A stretch of 60,000 nucleotides of DNA from Glandiceps talaboti. Lineage: Eukaryota > Hemichordata > Enteropneusta > Spengelidae. The stretch lies in assembly GCF_964340395.1 (NCBI RefSeq), contig NC_135565.1, forward strand, positions 21,987,209 through 22,047,208. The letters run 5' to 3'. The translations under genes and the position numbers were made by a program. Shown piece by piece: positions 1 to 11,779 of this stretch (the stretch's first letter is position 1; the number at the start of each line of letters is the position of its first letter). The notes under the pieces are model-generated. The model searched no databases. It had not been told where the DNA came from and saw only the letters and a program-made list of their open reading frames with translations.

Positions 1-1860
1 AACATACATCATTCATCACTGGTCAATAATAAATTGCATGATTTTTAAGGTTAAGTCATCGAATCAACTTCAAATTTTTCCATTATTTTATTTTAAAATA
101 GTTCTGTGAAAAAAATAAACAAACACTAGTGCTACTGGAGGAAATATAGTAGATGTGCAAGTGGAAGTAAAAGAAATATATTGACATTGGACATGCACAA
201 GAGGAAATATTTAGCAAGATTTTATATAAATGTTGAAATAAAAAAAATTAATATTGATATTTATATAAAGGTTAGAACAAAAATTCTTCATATTGACATG
301 TCACAATATAATGTGATTCTACTTATAATAACTGATCATGAGCCAAAAAAATCATGTTATGCTATATTATTTCAACCTGTCCTACTAATGTTCAGCTTGG
401 TATAGGAAATGAATAGAGAAACACATGTAGGTTCTAAAAAAAAGCGTGCAATACTCCATGGATCTGCTACATGCAGGCTGCAAGAGAAACAAAAAAACAT
501 AATTGACAATAAACAAGAAATGGTCAGGCACTACTCAAAATGCTATGATTAAATAAAGTGAAAAAATACAATCAACACACAAAATCAATATTGACATAAC
601 CTTTTTTTTTGCTAGAGCTGTTAATTTACAAAGATTTCACAATGTAGTGTTCTGATGCAGCCAGTGATGACACTAAATTAGATATTTTTACCATTGAAGA
701 ATATCATCGACACTGATTCAAATAAAATTACATCACAAATTACAAATAATGGCAAAAGTGATCAACACATTTTTCTCAACAAGAGACATTTGACTGGTTT
801 TGGTATGTAAATAAAGTCTCAAATGTTGGGTGTGAAATCATCAAGGTTTTGAATAAAATTGGCCATTGCATGTTTGATATATGGCTTTACACAGACAGAC
901 CTTGGACAAATTGAAATAGCACCCACCCCTTTTTTTTCAGGCACAGAACAAAAAAAATAATCTTTTTCAAATGGCAATTTATTTCAATGAATGACCTGCA
1001 ATATTGTACGTGCTCAGTCATTTATGATTTACCAATTGAACCTTGCCCTTGTATTTTAGCAAGATATATATGGTAAATGTGTGAGAAAAATGGTAAAATT
1101 TACATACTTCATAACCTACATGTCAAGGCTCTGGCACAGGTAAAAGGAAGGAGACAGAGCTGTGGGAGTGTTGTTTCAGCGTTTTTGTTAAGGGCGGTAA
1201 GTAGGCAAAATCTACCTGAGTTCCCCTTTCATTTTACCAGGATTCCCCATCCCACCACAATCCTTGTAAATAGTATATGGGGTAACTATCAGTTTTACCA
1301 GATTTACTACTTCTTGAATTGTTACCAGGGTTCCAAACCCTTAGCAAACACACTTTCCATTAGAAGAGTACAGGACAAATTTAGTTTCCTCAAGAATGCT
1401 GAAATGGGGATTTAATGGATGATGCAGCAAGGCAATGTCTCAGAAGTTGGTTATAACTGTCAATTTATGATTAAATTAGGATTATGTTGCTTAATTGACA
1501 CTCACACTAGTACTTCAGACTTTCTAGGTGCAAGAAAACCTAGATTTATTCTTAGATATTTTTACACCAAATGTGATTTGTTTTTATTTATTATTATTAT
1601 TATTTGGGGGGGGGGGTGTCATAAACATTTGTGTAAAATTATCACTTCAAGATTGACTGAAAATAGCATTTTATAAAAAAAATAAAAAAATAAAAATAAA
1701 CAGTACTAACTAGTCTATAGCTGTTTATTGTATGACAAAGAAAAGAAGTACTGCAAATAAACCTCATGTATGGAATGTACTGTTGCACACTAAAAATGCA
1801 ACAATTAATACTTTTGACACATACTAACAAGTATTTACAAAGTGTTTTACGTGACTGGAA
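1..1860. other. Non-coding AT-rich stretch
   Basis: No coding region is supported. Open frames here, such as 112 codons at 1077-1415, show no recognisable domain and sit in AT-rich sequence with homopolymer runs, for example poly-G near 1605-1617. It could be the 3' end or intron of a gene lying to the left, but nothing in the sequence proves it. Confidence 0.4.
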
Positions 1861-3210
1861 ACTAGCAAAAGGCGCGTAAATGAGAATGGCCTAAGTGTCT
1901 GTGTGAAGTTAAACCGGTAAATTTATATCAGCCGATACATTTTCTGAACAGGCTCTAGTCTAGAGTGCAAAGTTACTTGCTTCACGCTCGGCCCCGGAAC
2001 CTGTAATAAATTCACGACGAACTTTTACTTGCATATAATAAAGTCACTGTCCCGGCACTACGTTCCGCCGGTTTTTCATAAATAAATGTTACAACTATTA
2101 TTCGGGAAAACTTGACCAAAAACAAATATGCTGGATTACAAAATAACTAAGCAATGACTAGACTGAAAGCAACATTTTCAAAACTAATTTACTGCAACTA
2201 CCACAACATGTTAGGCGTCGGCAAGACGTAATCAAACTCTGGAAACAAGACAGGTAAAAAAAATCACTGTAAACATTACCTTGTAAGTGAACTGCTCATA
2301 TGTAATCACGCACGGTGACCATTGTAATATATTGCCAATGATGAAGCAATGAAGGCATGTCAAAACAAACACATAGGTGTTATCGTGGGTTATACTTCCA
2401 TGGCCTTACCCACAACTTGAAGATAAACAAAGCCGATCGCAACAAGGTCAAGGACGTACCACCATCGAGGCGAGATTGATCGAAACACACATGTGAACAC
2501 AGCTATCGTACATTACGGCAATGCCTGCTTTGCGACGAAACAGCAACACGCGGGGCTCTCTGCGAGTACCATGTTACGTTAATCGGTAACGCACGTATCC
2601 AGAAAATCGGCGTAGTTTTTCCTTTATATTTTCATGGGTTATCGTTAAAATATGGACATTCTGGTTATAGAATATTTACTTGTAAGACAGTGTCGATGAA
2701 TTGTGAAATTTTTGTAGGTATTGTTTGGTCGTGAATGTGTAAACGTTGAAATGTGTAAATTTGTATTGCATACCCTGTCCATGTTATGGTGTGCGCGCGG
2801 AGAAGGTGACATGAGCGAGCGCGTCCTCGCCCTTAGCAACCAATTGCAACAATGTATCATCCGACACTCGCTACAGAAGTGAGCCACCAACGTTCATTTT
2901 GAGACGATATATTTCTCGAACTCACATATCACATGCATTATTACATCAGAAATCTACCTCTACAATAGGAAAAACTGGGTTTTTTGTTTCGTTTTTAAAT
3001 TCTATTTTCATTTTGTTATTTTATATATTCACAATCTAAGCTTTATTGTGCCATGATGCCCATGGTTCAACCGGTTCAACCCTAGGATGCATTACGGTGC
3101 AATGACTACGCATGTGCGTTCTATATACTATGCGTATTTACCACGCAGAGGGCGCTATCTACAATATCAACGTGAGGCAGCCGGTCACAAATGAATCTAC
3201 CATGCGCGAA
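1860..3210. promoter_or_regulatory. CpG-enriched stretch, possible promoter/5' region
   Basis: CpG dinucleotides are visibly denser here than in the flanks, for example at 1870-2080, 2420-2600 and 2795-2830, in an otherwise AT-rich CpG-poor window. On the minus strand a splice-donor-like sequence (CAAG|GTAATG) ends near 2282. This could be a promoter and first exon of a gene transcribed leftwards out of the window. That is inference, and no open frame supports it. Confidence 0.22.
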
Positions 3211-3959
3211 CTTATGGGCTTTGCCTAGTTATGATATTAATTATTAAAATGGTTATCATTACTTCCAATTGAAAGGTAATCACCATTTCAATAAATTCTC
3301 TAATAACTGAATGTTCCCCAAGAACTTATATGTCGAATATATTTCATCCTGTATGGTCATTAATTACTGATTACATATTTTTGTGGTGAATTCTTGAGTT
3401 GCTAACATACCAAGTTGTAGGATAATCATTCAAGACATAGTGAGAGGGGTGATTTATCTGTGTATTTGTCCAAATACTTCATAATAGAATGATATATTAT
3501 GCAGCGTTACAAACTATTGATATAACACCATAGGTCAACCTAACATGGCTATATCTATAAATATGGATAGTTAAACAAGAATGGCAACACAGTTTCTACC
3601 ACCTATAGGCAGTTGTGTAATGCGAACGTAACTGACCGTGTCAAGGTGGACAAAAGAATAGATGCCAATTCACCACTACATATATACGCTACCTCTCCTT
3701 ACTGGGGGTAAAATGATATCACTAAATTAACTTTTTTTAATAACTACTACAGTTACTCTTTTCAATATGAATTCATGTAGTTGTTGTGTGATCTCTTTCA
3801 GACATTAAACACAATCAAGATAAATCTATGAAAGCGGCTGATTTATTGCAAAACAGCTACTATGTAGTGTCGGTTACATAGTGTCAAGCCAATACAAACA
3901 ATAAATGCAAGTATATTCCTATAATTTGCGGTAACAATCAATCTAATAACTTGATGTCC

Positions 3960-4275
3960 TCCCAAAACATATACAGGTGAGATACATTTCACGTTGGTAT
4001 ATATAACTATTACTAGGTAGTAATGACTAACGTACAAAGGTATAACCGAGTCATAAATTTTAATAATACATTTATTTTATGAGTCGCTTTTTTCAGTACA
4101 CCATAATAAATGTGTACAGCAAGAACTCTGACATTTGATACATTTAGGATTTATTTACCTGCGTGTTTTACAAACACTTCAGAATGATATATTACGCTGT
4201 CTGTGCATGTTCCTTATACAACACCAGAGGTCAACCTGATACATTCTCACGAACGAGAAGTGACACTTCGTCACG
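3960..4275. repeat. Dispersed repeat copy A
   Basis: This stretch is similar over about 300 bp to 5495-5985. Shared landmarks, in order, include GAGATACATTTCAC, AGGTATAACC, TTTTTTCAGTACACC, CTCTGACATTTGATACA and CCAGAGGTCAACCTGATACA. A weaker relative of the distal part lies near 3440-3560. Copy A lacks the foldback element that interrupts copy B. Confidence 0.6.
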
Positions 4276-4710
4276 ACACTGACCTGAAAAGGCTAGATGT
4301 AAATTTGTGTGTGGATAGTTACACAAAAATGTGAAGGACTGGAATTTCTACCGACTGGCTTTTTACACATTATGTAATTGAATGTTGTTAAGCTAAGGTC
4401 GTCAGCATTTACACAAAATATAGATGCCAAATCTGCCTGCAATTCCTTATAATCATTTTAATTGATGTATTTTCTAGTTGTTGAAGACTGAATTGCAAGG
4501 GCATCGACTGACATTTAATAGTGTGACCAACGTGACTCGAGATATCAAAATAGTTGCTGCGTCAGGATTTCAACAACACAATTTTATTTTAGAATAACAT
4601 GGCTAATTTTCCAACTTATATCAATTCAAAGTCATTATTTTACATTTGAAAAATAAAGGAAAACTTAGTGGTCTAGTATTATTATTGAATTGAAAGCAAT
4701 AGTCGATTTT

Positions 4711-5006
4711 CTGGTTCCAAGATGCATTGCGCGGGAGGACGTCGCTTATTTTGTTACATTTAGTCTTGTTTTGTCTTTATTACATTTGAAATAACATTTT
4801 CATCAGGAAATAATGTTGACGTCTTTGATTATGATGATTTTATAGAACGAGGACTAAATGCCACCAATAACAGAGAGTGATTTTACAGGTGAATGCAGGG
4901 TACGGTCAGGTGAGACACCATCCCCTGAGTAGCGCGTGGAAAACCCTCAGCTCTTACACAATACGTGGCATTGTACGGAGACACGTGCAATGCATCTTGG
5001 AACCGG
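4711..5006. mobile_element. Short element with about 20-bp inverted ends
   Basis: The ends are inverted copies of one another: GGTTCCAAGATGCATTGC near 4712-4729 and its reverse complement near 4987-5004. They enclose about 290 bp with no coding potential. The size and terminal inverted repeats fit a MITE-like non-autonomous DNA element. No clear target-site duplication was seen, so the family is unassigned. Confidence 0.4.
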
Positions 5007-5494
5007 CAACATATATAAACATATAAACACATTTGTCACGTGACTGGATAGTTAATCTTGGTAGATTGAACTAGGTGGGTAATAGTAATTTCGTTTTTTA
5101 ATTTATCACTAAATTGTAACAGAAAAACAGCAACTTAAAGTTGAAGGTATGACAATTAATTTTTGTACGAGTAAACAAATGTGTCATACTTTTTGTTAAT
5201 CAATTTTGGCAATCGCTGAAAATATGTCTAACTTCGTCTTCAAAACCAAACTTTTGTAACATATTTGCGATTCAAGATTATCAATGATGCCTATAGGAAA
5301 CAAAACTTAACAACTCATGTTTTTCACTGTATTGTTGCATTGTAGTGTTACGATTTTAAAAAACATTATTATTCGGAATTTTGACTATTGTTCTACACCA
5401 AATGTACATCTCTATGACGTCATAGTTAATATAACTTGACACTACTTGGGAAAACATCACTTATTCTGTCAGAGGTGAAAGGCGTTCGTCCCGA

Positions 5495-5985
5495 GTGAGA
5501 TACATTTCACTTTGGTATAATTACAATCCGATTAAAATCCGATATAGATGTCGGCTAATCGTTCACTGTTATTTTTTCCTCTGTATTTTTGCTTGAAATG
5601 GTCTTCGTGATACATGTTTACATTTTGGTCTTGTGGTGGTCATCAAGACGAAAACGTAAACATGTGTGCACGAAGGTTAATTGAAGCAAAAATACAAGGT
5701 AAAATAAGAATGAACGATTAGCCGACATTTACATCGGATTTTAATCAGATTGGTATAATTATTAATAACTAACATATAAAGGTATAACCCAATCATGGAT
5801 TTTACCAATACATTTAGGAGTCGTTTTTTTCAGTACACCATAATAGATTTGTACAGTAACAACTCTGACATTTGATACAGTTAGGATTTATTTATCTGTG
5901 TGTTTTACCAAAAACTTCTGATCATGTTCCTTATATAACACCAGAGGTCAACCTGATACATTCTCACAAACAAGAGGTGATTTCG
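5495..5985. repeat. Dispersed repeat copy B, interrupted by a foldback element
   Basis: This is the second copy of the repeat at 3960-4275. The similarity runs up to about 5523, breaks, and resumes after 5752. The 229-bp foldback therefore inserted into this copy after the duplication. Confidence 0.6.
5524..5752. mobile_element. Foldback MITE with about 105-bp inverted repeats and 9-bp TSD
   Basis: The left arm (about 5524-5632) and right arm (about 5643-5752) are inverted copies with scattered mismatches. The termini read CAATCCG and CAGATTG. The flanks carry a 9-bp direct repeat GTATAATTA (5515-5523 and 5753-5761), as expected of a target-site duplication. Long arms with a 9-bp TSD resemble non-autonomous Mutator-like elements; that family call is inference. 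There is no coding sequence inside. Confidence 0.7.
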
Positions 5986-7285
5986 TGGTCAGTTTAAATC
6001 TGGTATTTTCTTAAGAGTGTTCCTTCCCCAAGAATCTCCCCACTAATTCCCATGGCCCTCCCACTTGTAATTACTGAAATCTCACTAGCTATCATTCAGT
6101 GTCATTCTCGTCTTGGAAGCTTTAATTTACCATATCTGTATCACCTTGGTGCGGTTGTCACATTCTATAAAACAAGATGAATAAACACTCCTCTGTTTAC
6201 AGAATAGTCAATTATTAATGTCTAGCTATATTTGTTTGTAGTTGTTCATTCGTTGTCTCGCCTTATCTTTGACACTTTCCGACAGCTTTACGTCATCGTC
6301 AGCACCTCTAACCCTTAAACATTCCTCTGTCTACACTGGCCAGGTCAGGTATGGACTGAACATTTGTTTTTTTGGATTCACATTCAGATCCAAAGATATA
6401 AATCCGTCATTAATTTGGTGTAGATTTTCGATTAGTTCTCAGGTTATTTTTTCTCAGCAATTCGCCATCAGTTATCTTTGTTTTCAACATCGCCACGCTA
6501 TTAGCGTCTTCTGTTCTTAGGAATTCCATTTTTCTTATAGGTTTCATACAAGAATATTTCAAAGTTAGCCTTATATTCAATCTTTATATGAATGTTTAAA
6601 ATTACGCTTTGATATATATTGATGCATATGGCATGGTCTCGGTTACCCTGACCTGTGACGTTGAGGATGTAGAACCCCCATTGACACAAGTTGAAGCTTA
6701 GAGTCTGAGGTAACTGAGACTAACATGTACGTTGCATCAAGGGTCAATGAAAGTTGGCGCAAAAAATCAGGTCAGGTGATTTCCACCACTGGGGTCGCAT
6801 CTACCATTTATGCTCACTTCTTTTGTATGCAATGTAACAAATAGGCTTTGATTTCTACTTGTCTACTACACACTCTACGACACATCTAAATGAACATGCT
6901 CCATGTGAGCAGTGATTAAAATAGGTAATTAATGGTTGTCGAGAGATATCGTTTGAGCGGTTTGGAGTATTTTTCATTTTTCATAGAATGTGAACATATT
7001 GCACTACTTACAAGCAGAGTTGAATTAGCATTCATAAAAGATAGGATGAAAATTGACATGAAAAACAATTTATATTGCAAATAAAAACAGGTGACGGATC
7101 TTTGGATCCGAATGTGAAAGTGAATCCAAAATATACATATATTCTGTCTATACATGACGTGGCCTGGCCTGTACCTGTGTTTTGTACCGACCGTGTATGA
7201 GACACTTTAACACGAAAGAACAGCCGTTGCATTATACTACAAGCCTTCACATACGAGGTATTGACAAAAGTTCTATACTTTCGAC
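5986..7285. other. Non-coding stretch upstream of the sulfotransferase
   Basis: No gene is supported here. It presumably contains the promoter and 5' untranslated sequence of the sulfotransferase that begins at 7286. I saw no unambiguous TATA box. Confidence 0.3.
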
Positions 7286-8560
7286 ATGGAAGTAAAAATG
7301 CGTTGCAGCGCAGTGAAGACCAGATTTCTAATTGGGTGTCTGTTACTGGTGACACCAACGTTTCTTTTCGTCAAATTCATATATTCGAAACATGGAGTCC
7401 AGGTGACACACACTAGACACATGGTAGAAACTACTGGGTTATCATTTGTAGCCAACTTCTCATTTTCAAAAGAATATAAAGAAAAAGATAAGATGTATGG
7501 ATTGTGCAAGGACACAGTGGAAACATTGCTTGAAAAGTTTCAACCCAAGAAGACGAAGCATAAAACTGAAATCAGAAATAAGTCTCCTGCTAACAACTGT
7601 ATGGACATATTCAGGAGTTTACGAGACTGTAGGGCATCAGCTGGTATATTTGGACGAGAACGCCCACCGTTACCAAATTTCTTCACAGATGTTATGGCCA
7701 TGAAAACTCGGAAATCGGACGAACCAAATACTGTTCAAGGGGATGAAATCAACATCAAAGCTGTGCAAGCGATATATACAACTGCAAATATTGGGTTTGT
7801 TCACTTGCCAAAAAGCGGTGGGACTTCTGTTGAAAAAATACTCAAAAACTTTACACGTTTGAGCATAATATCGCACTGTGACCGATTCGTCAGGTCGATA
7901 AAACAAATACAAACGGTCTCTCGCGACGGAAGTACAATACGATATTCATTTGGCTCCAAACGCAGCTACGGTATTCACAACTTCAACAATGCCCGTCGAC
8001 ATTTTCTGTATTTTACATGGCTGCGTAATCCCATCGAAAAATTCATTTCCGCATTTTACTACATCCAAAAGACAAAACCATACGGTCATCACCTATTTAA
8101 GAAGTATGTGAAGTCAGCTAACAATTTGACTGATTTTTTGAAATCAACTACAAATGTTCGTATACAGACATTTAACAACCACTTTACTCGTTTACTACTA
8201 TTTGACGATTACCCCGATGTAGAGGTTGGCTTTGAAGATTGTTGTGGCTCGGCTATTGAGGAATCTAAAGTTCCTGAAATAACAGAGAAACATTACGTTG
8301 CTGCAAAACGAAATTTAGGAACCAAAATGGCCTTTGTTGGTTTAACCGAAGAGTTCAAAACTTCCCAGGACATGCTGTGTTATATGCTAGGATTGCCAAC
8401 TCGGAGTTCGGATGTACATGTCAATGCGAATCCACATCGTGTGAATATAACAGAATGGGAAAGGCAAGAAATCGAACGCAGAAATATCTGGGATATTAAA
8501 TTATACGAACATGCACGTCAAATCTTTGATAAACAAAAACAGATATATCTCAAACTGTAA
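7286..8560 (+). CDS. Type II membrane carbohydrate sulfotransferase (Sulfotransfer_2-like)
   Basis: A single uninterrupted 424-residue frame. A short basic N-terminus is followed by a hydrophobic segment at about residues 14-32, which fits a Golgi type II signal anchor. The 5'-phosphosulfate-binding loop is HLPKSGGTS (173-181), with the catalytic-type lysine at 177. The 3'-phosphate-binding region is WLRNPIEKFISAFYY (245-259). These are the hallmarks of PAPS-dependent glycan sulfotransferases, and the P-K-x-G-G-T form is closest to the heparan sulfate 6-O/2-O and uronyl 2-O group rather than cytosolic enzymes. The acceptor sugar cannot be read from the sequence. The chosen ATG has purine at -3 and G at +4. 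The coding region is intronless, unlike the other genes of the window. Family confidence is high; substrate is unknown. Confidence 0.85.
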   Translation: MEVKMRCSAVKTRFLIGCLLLVTPTFLFVKFIYSKHGVQVTHTRHMVETTGLSFVANFSFSKEYKEKDKMYGLCKDTVETLLEKFQPKKTKHKTEIRNKSPANNCMDIFRSLRDCRASAGIFGRERPPLPNFFTDVMAMKTRKSDEPNTVQGDEINIKAVQAIYTTANIGFVHLPKSGGTSVEKILKNFTRLSIISHCDRFVRSIKQIQTVSRDGSTIRYSFGSKRSYGIHNFNNARRHFLYFTWLRNPIEKFISAFYYIQKTKPYGHHLFKKYVKSANNLTDFLKSTTNVRIQTFNNHFTRLLLFDDYPDVEVGFEDCCGSAIEESKVPEITEKHYVAAKRNLGTKMAFVGLTEEFKTSQDMLCYMLGLPTRSSDVHVNANPHRVNITEWERQEIERRNIWDIKLYEHARQIFDKQKQIYLKL

Positions 8561-9559
8561 AAACAATAGATACTTTCCTTTGTAAAAGTCGTGTGCCAGG
8601 CGTTCCCTTTATAAACGTAATGGATTACAGAAAAATATTATTATTGACTGATTCGTGTGATATGTGTGGGGTTCCGGTTAATACTGACTTTCTAACGCTG
8701 CTGGGGATAACATGATAAAAAACATCTTTTAACTGAATTTAGTATTTCATTGTGTAATGTTCATACAGTAGTGACTCACCTACTTAGCTACTATGTGGAA
8801 ACGCAAAAGTTTGCACAGTTACCCTAAAAGATATTTAATCCCCCGACAGGTCTTTGGAAAAAGTCCCCTCCCCGGCCCATTTCACAATTGTAAAAAAAGA
8901 GTGTCGCCCGTTCGCCAAACATGTACTCTATGCTGCAGGTTTTTTTCTGGACAGCGTTTTGCACCTTGTTATCGAGGTTTAGAGTTGAACATGCAAAGCA
9001 AACGACCACCTTACTGAAAATGTTTTAAATGCCCTTTAAAAAACTGTAGTTTGGAGCCACCATTATCATAGTGGAAAAAACACAAGTAAAGTTTCTAGAA
9101 AGAAGCCACCATTTGATCTCAAGAAACTGACTTAGGATTCTGCATGTTTACACAATGTATGACTTTTTATTATCTTGTGAATTTAATTTTGAATTGTCTT
9201 TATGGTTATGAATGTACAATTGCAATCGACATATAAACATTTTGATCTTGATCATAACCTTGTAAATTTAATTTTGAATTTGTACTTTGAGAACCATATC
9301 ACTTCGAATCACCGTAACTAAGAAGATCATTATCCCGAATACCATAAATAACCACATGGGCGTCTAGCAACAGTGACTAAATACGGAGCGTTTGTATTTT
9401 TGATATCTGTTAGACACTGTAAATTTCTTTTGGAAACATCTTAATATTTAGACATAACAATTCTTAGAAAAGGCAGAACGATGTCATACACCTATCGTCA
9501 ACTCCCTGGAGCATACAATCCATTACAGCCTCTATAAGCGCATAGCATAGGATTAAATC

Positions 9560-9720
9560 ATTGACATTGTAACCTCAATCCATGGAAGTATAAGCCTTCT
9601 TGCTGAATCCTACTAGGTCCCCAAATATACACTTTGGCGATTCAGAAACAAACGGCGGCGAGGCTCGAACCTGCCACTTGCAGATTCCAAGCCGGTGATT
9701 CGACAATCATGACTTCACAG
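9560..9720 (-). mobile_element. Possible tRNA-derived SINE fragment
   Basis: On the minus strand there is a B-box-like GGTTCGAGCC (9665-9674 on the plus strand), preceded by an anticodon-arm-like segment CTTGGAATCTGCAAG. That is the 3' half of a tRNA-like head. The A box is degraded and no poly-A or TSD was identified. A decayed SINE is more likely than a functional tRNA. Confidence 0.35.
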
Positions 9721-10619
9721 TGAAATGTATCATTATAATTAAATGTTAATCAGCTGACTATATATTTCTTAGCCATAATTATTTTATCAAGTTTAGTTCT
9801 TATAGTATATAACAGTCATTGATATAGTGCTCTTACTAAGCACTGACATCTGGTTGGCTGTGGGGTCACCTTCCTCTTTAAGCCTACTTTCGTGTACTTG
9901 TACAGGTCCTGAAAATTTCATCTGGCAGCAAGTTGTAAATATGTACCTTCCTGATTGATTTGGATTGAATTTGATCTTTTGCATTGAAGTATATAAATAT
10001 AATAAATTATACCATTTAAAAAGGTACCCTAGTATCAAGGCAAACTTGTATACTGAGAACGACAGCAATCAAACCTCAGACCACGTAATACATGCATTAC
10101 GAAACATACCCATACATTTTTTGAAGTCAAAACTTGCGTGAATGGCTGTATTCTAGTAACGCTTTTATTCAGTGATCAAAGTGGTGAAACTCTGTTGACA
10201 GCCACATTATGAATTAATTTCGTTTCAAAACGAGGCTCACCACACTGAGCATGATGTAAGGCTGATTCAAATACCTGTGTTGCTTGGGATTGAGCGTACA
10301 CCGAATGTTAAGGGGTCATGCTTTCAAATAAAAAAATATCGTTGATGTATTAAACGCAAGTTCGCTACAGTAGATAAGAAAGCCCGAGTGGCCAAGGATA
10401 GAAGAATTCATCACCAAAATCAAAAAGACACCGGTAAGTTTATCCCCCAACTTTGAGTTCTGCTGATACTTAAAACAGATTTGGATAGATCGATTTTCAT
10501 GATGCCGTGACGTAGCTGTTAGTGTTTTATCATATTAACATGTGTGTAGTACTTTAAGTCCTGGTCCTGCTTGCAAATAGAAGTAACCCGGGGGAGGTAA
10601 ATAAAGCCCCGGTCAGAAT

Positions 10620-10646
10620 TTACAGTGGGGGGGGGGGGGGGGGGCA
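10620..10646 (+). repeat. Poly-G run
   Basis: A homopolymer of about 18 G near 10626-10644. The reported length may be inaccurate because of sequencing error. Confidence 0.8.
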
Positions 10647-11019
10647 TGGGGGAGAAGACAGCATCCCACACGATAGCTAGTGAGAGTTTGCGTCCCCCTC
10701 CAACGGTGAACGCTTAAAAAAATAAGGACATTTCAAACTTATACACATTATAGAAAGCCAGAGAGTACTTGAACATTTACTTGAATACCTGAATTTTGCT
10801 CTCATTACATTATTATACAACTATACGGCTATATTGTCTACATTTTAACCTATGAAGATATATTTTGTTAGACATACACACACTGCTTGCTATTATCGAC
10901 TGCCTAATAATTACATATATGGCAGGTAAATGAAGTGAACAATTTTGCAAACGTACAGGGTAAACGACTGAAGTTTGATTTCATTCGAAAAGTCAATTGT
11001 ACTCTCCACAGACAGAGAG

Positions 11020-11185
11020 AGAGACGGAGACAAATAAGACAGGCAGACAGACACAGGCAGACAGACAGACAGGCAAACATACATACATACATACATACAT
11101 ACATACATACATACATACATACATACATACACACATACATACATACATACATACATGCATACATACACACACACACATACATACT
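11020..11185. repeat. Compound microsatellite (CAGA)n(ACAT)n
   Basis: Imperfect CAGA/CAGG units up to about 11077 are followed by a nearly pure ACAT tract with a few ACAC interruptions. Open frames on both strands here are simple-repeat artefacts. Confidence 0.95.
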
Positions 11186-11698
11186 TCTGTGTTACAGCCT
11201 ATTTTTAATCAATTCTGTGTAGTTTTTCGATGGAATTTACACTTTGATATCATGTTACCGTCATTTAATTCAAACAAGTTTTCATTTTAATTGAGATTAT
11301 TTTTGATTTCCATGATATCTTTATATTTGTACGGTATGTCGTTGCTGTGAGATTCCTGTGAGAAGTCTTCGTGTCCTAAGTTATATTTTGATATTTTGAG
11401 AGATTGTCTGATGAATGTGTTTTGTTTGTTTTTTTGTTTGTTTGTTTTTGGGGGATATAACCAATTCTATGAGTAGCAGGTAAAATAGTCCAAATTAAGC
11501 GGAAACTGCTAAATCGTCGACGGAGCGGCGCGAATGAACAGCACAGTGCTATATCGACTCGTGAAAATAGAAGCCCTTCTTATCACAAACGAAATATTGC
11601 TTAAACAGTGAAAACATAGAGAAAAATATGAAGGTATAATTTTGTATGCCATGCCCCCAGTATCACAACAATACACGCGTATATTCGCTACAGACTAT

Positions 11699-11779
11699 GT
11701 CGCTGCCAGACTCGTGACTATTGTCCCTAAGCTTTGTATGCCGAGCGGCTTTGGCGATAGTCACGGTTCTGGCAGCGAG
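11699..11779. repeat. Short foldback (about 27-bp arms)
   Basis: The left arm at about 11699-11726 (core CGCTGCCAGA) and the right arm at about 11752-11779 (core TCTGGCAGCG) are inverted copies with a few mismatches around a 25-bp spacer. It could be the centre of an old foldback element. Confidence 0.6.

Noticed and set aside
10904-11290. Overlapping open frames on both strands, about 60-97 codons
   Set aside because: They are translations of CAGA/ACAT microsatellite DNA, open in several frames at once, with no non-repetitive core.
11402-11440. CTGATGA near 11408 as another hammerhead
   Set aside because: No GAAA with a pairing stem II and no matching stem I arms nearby.
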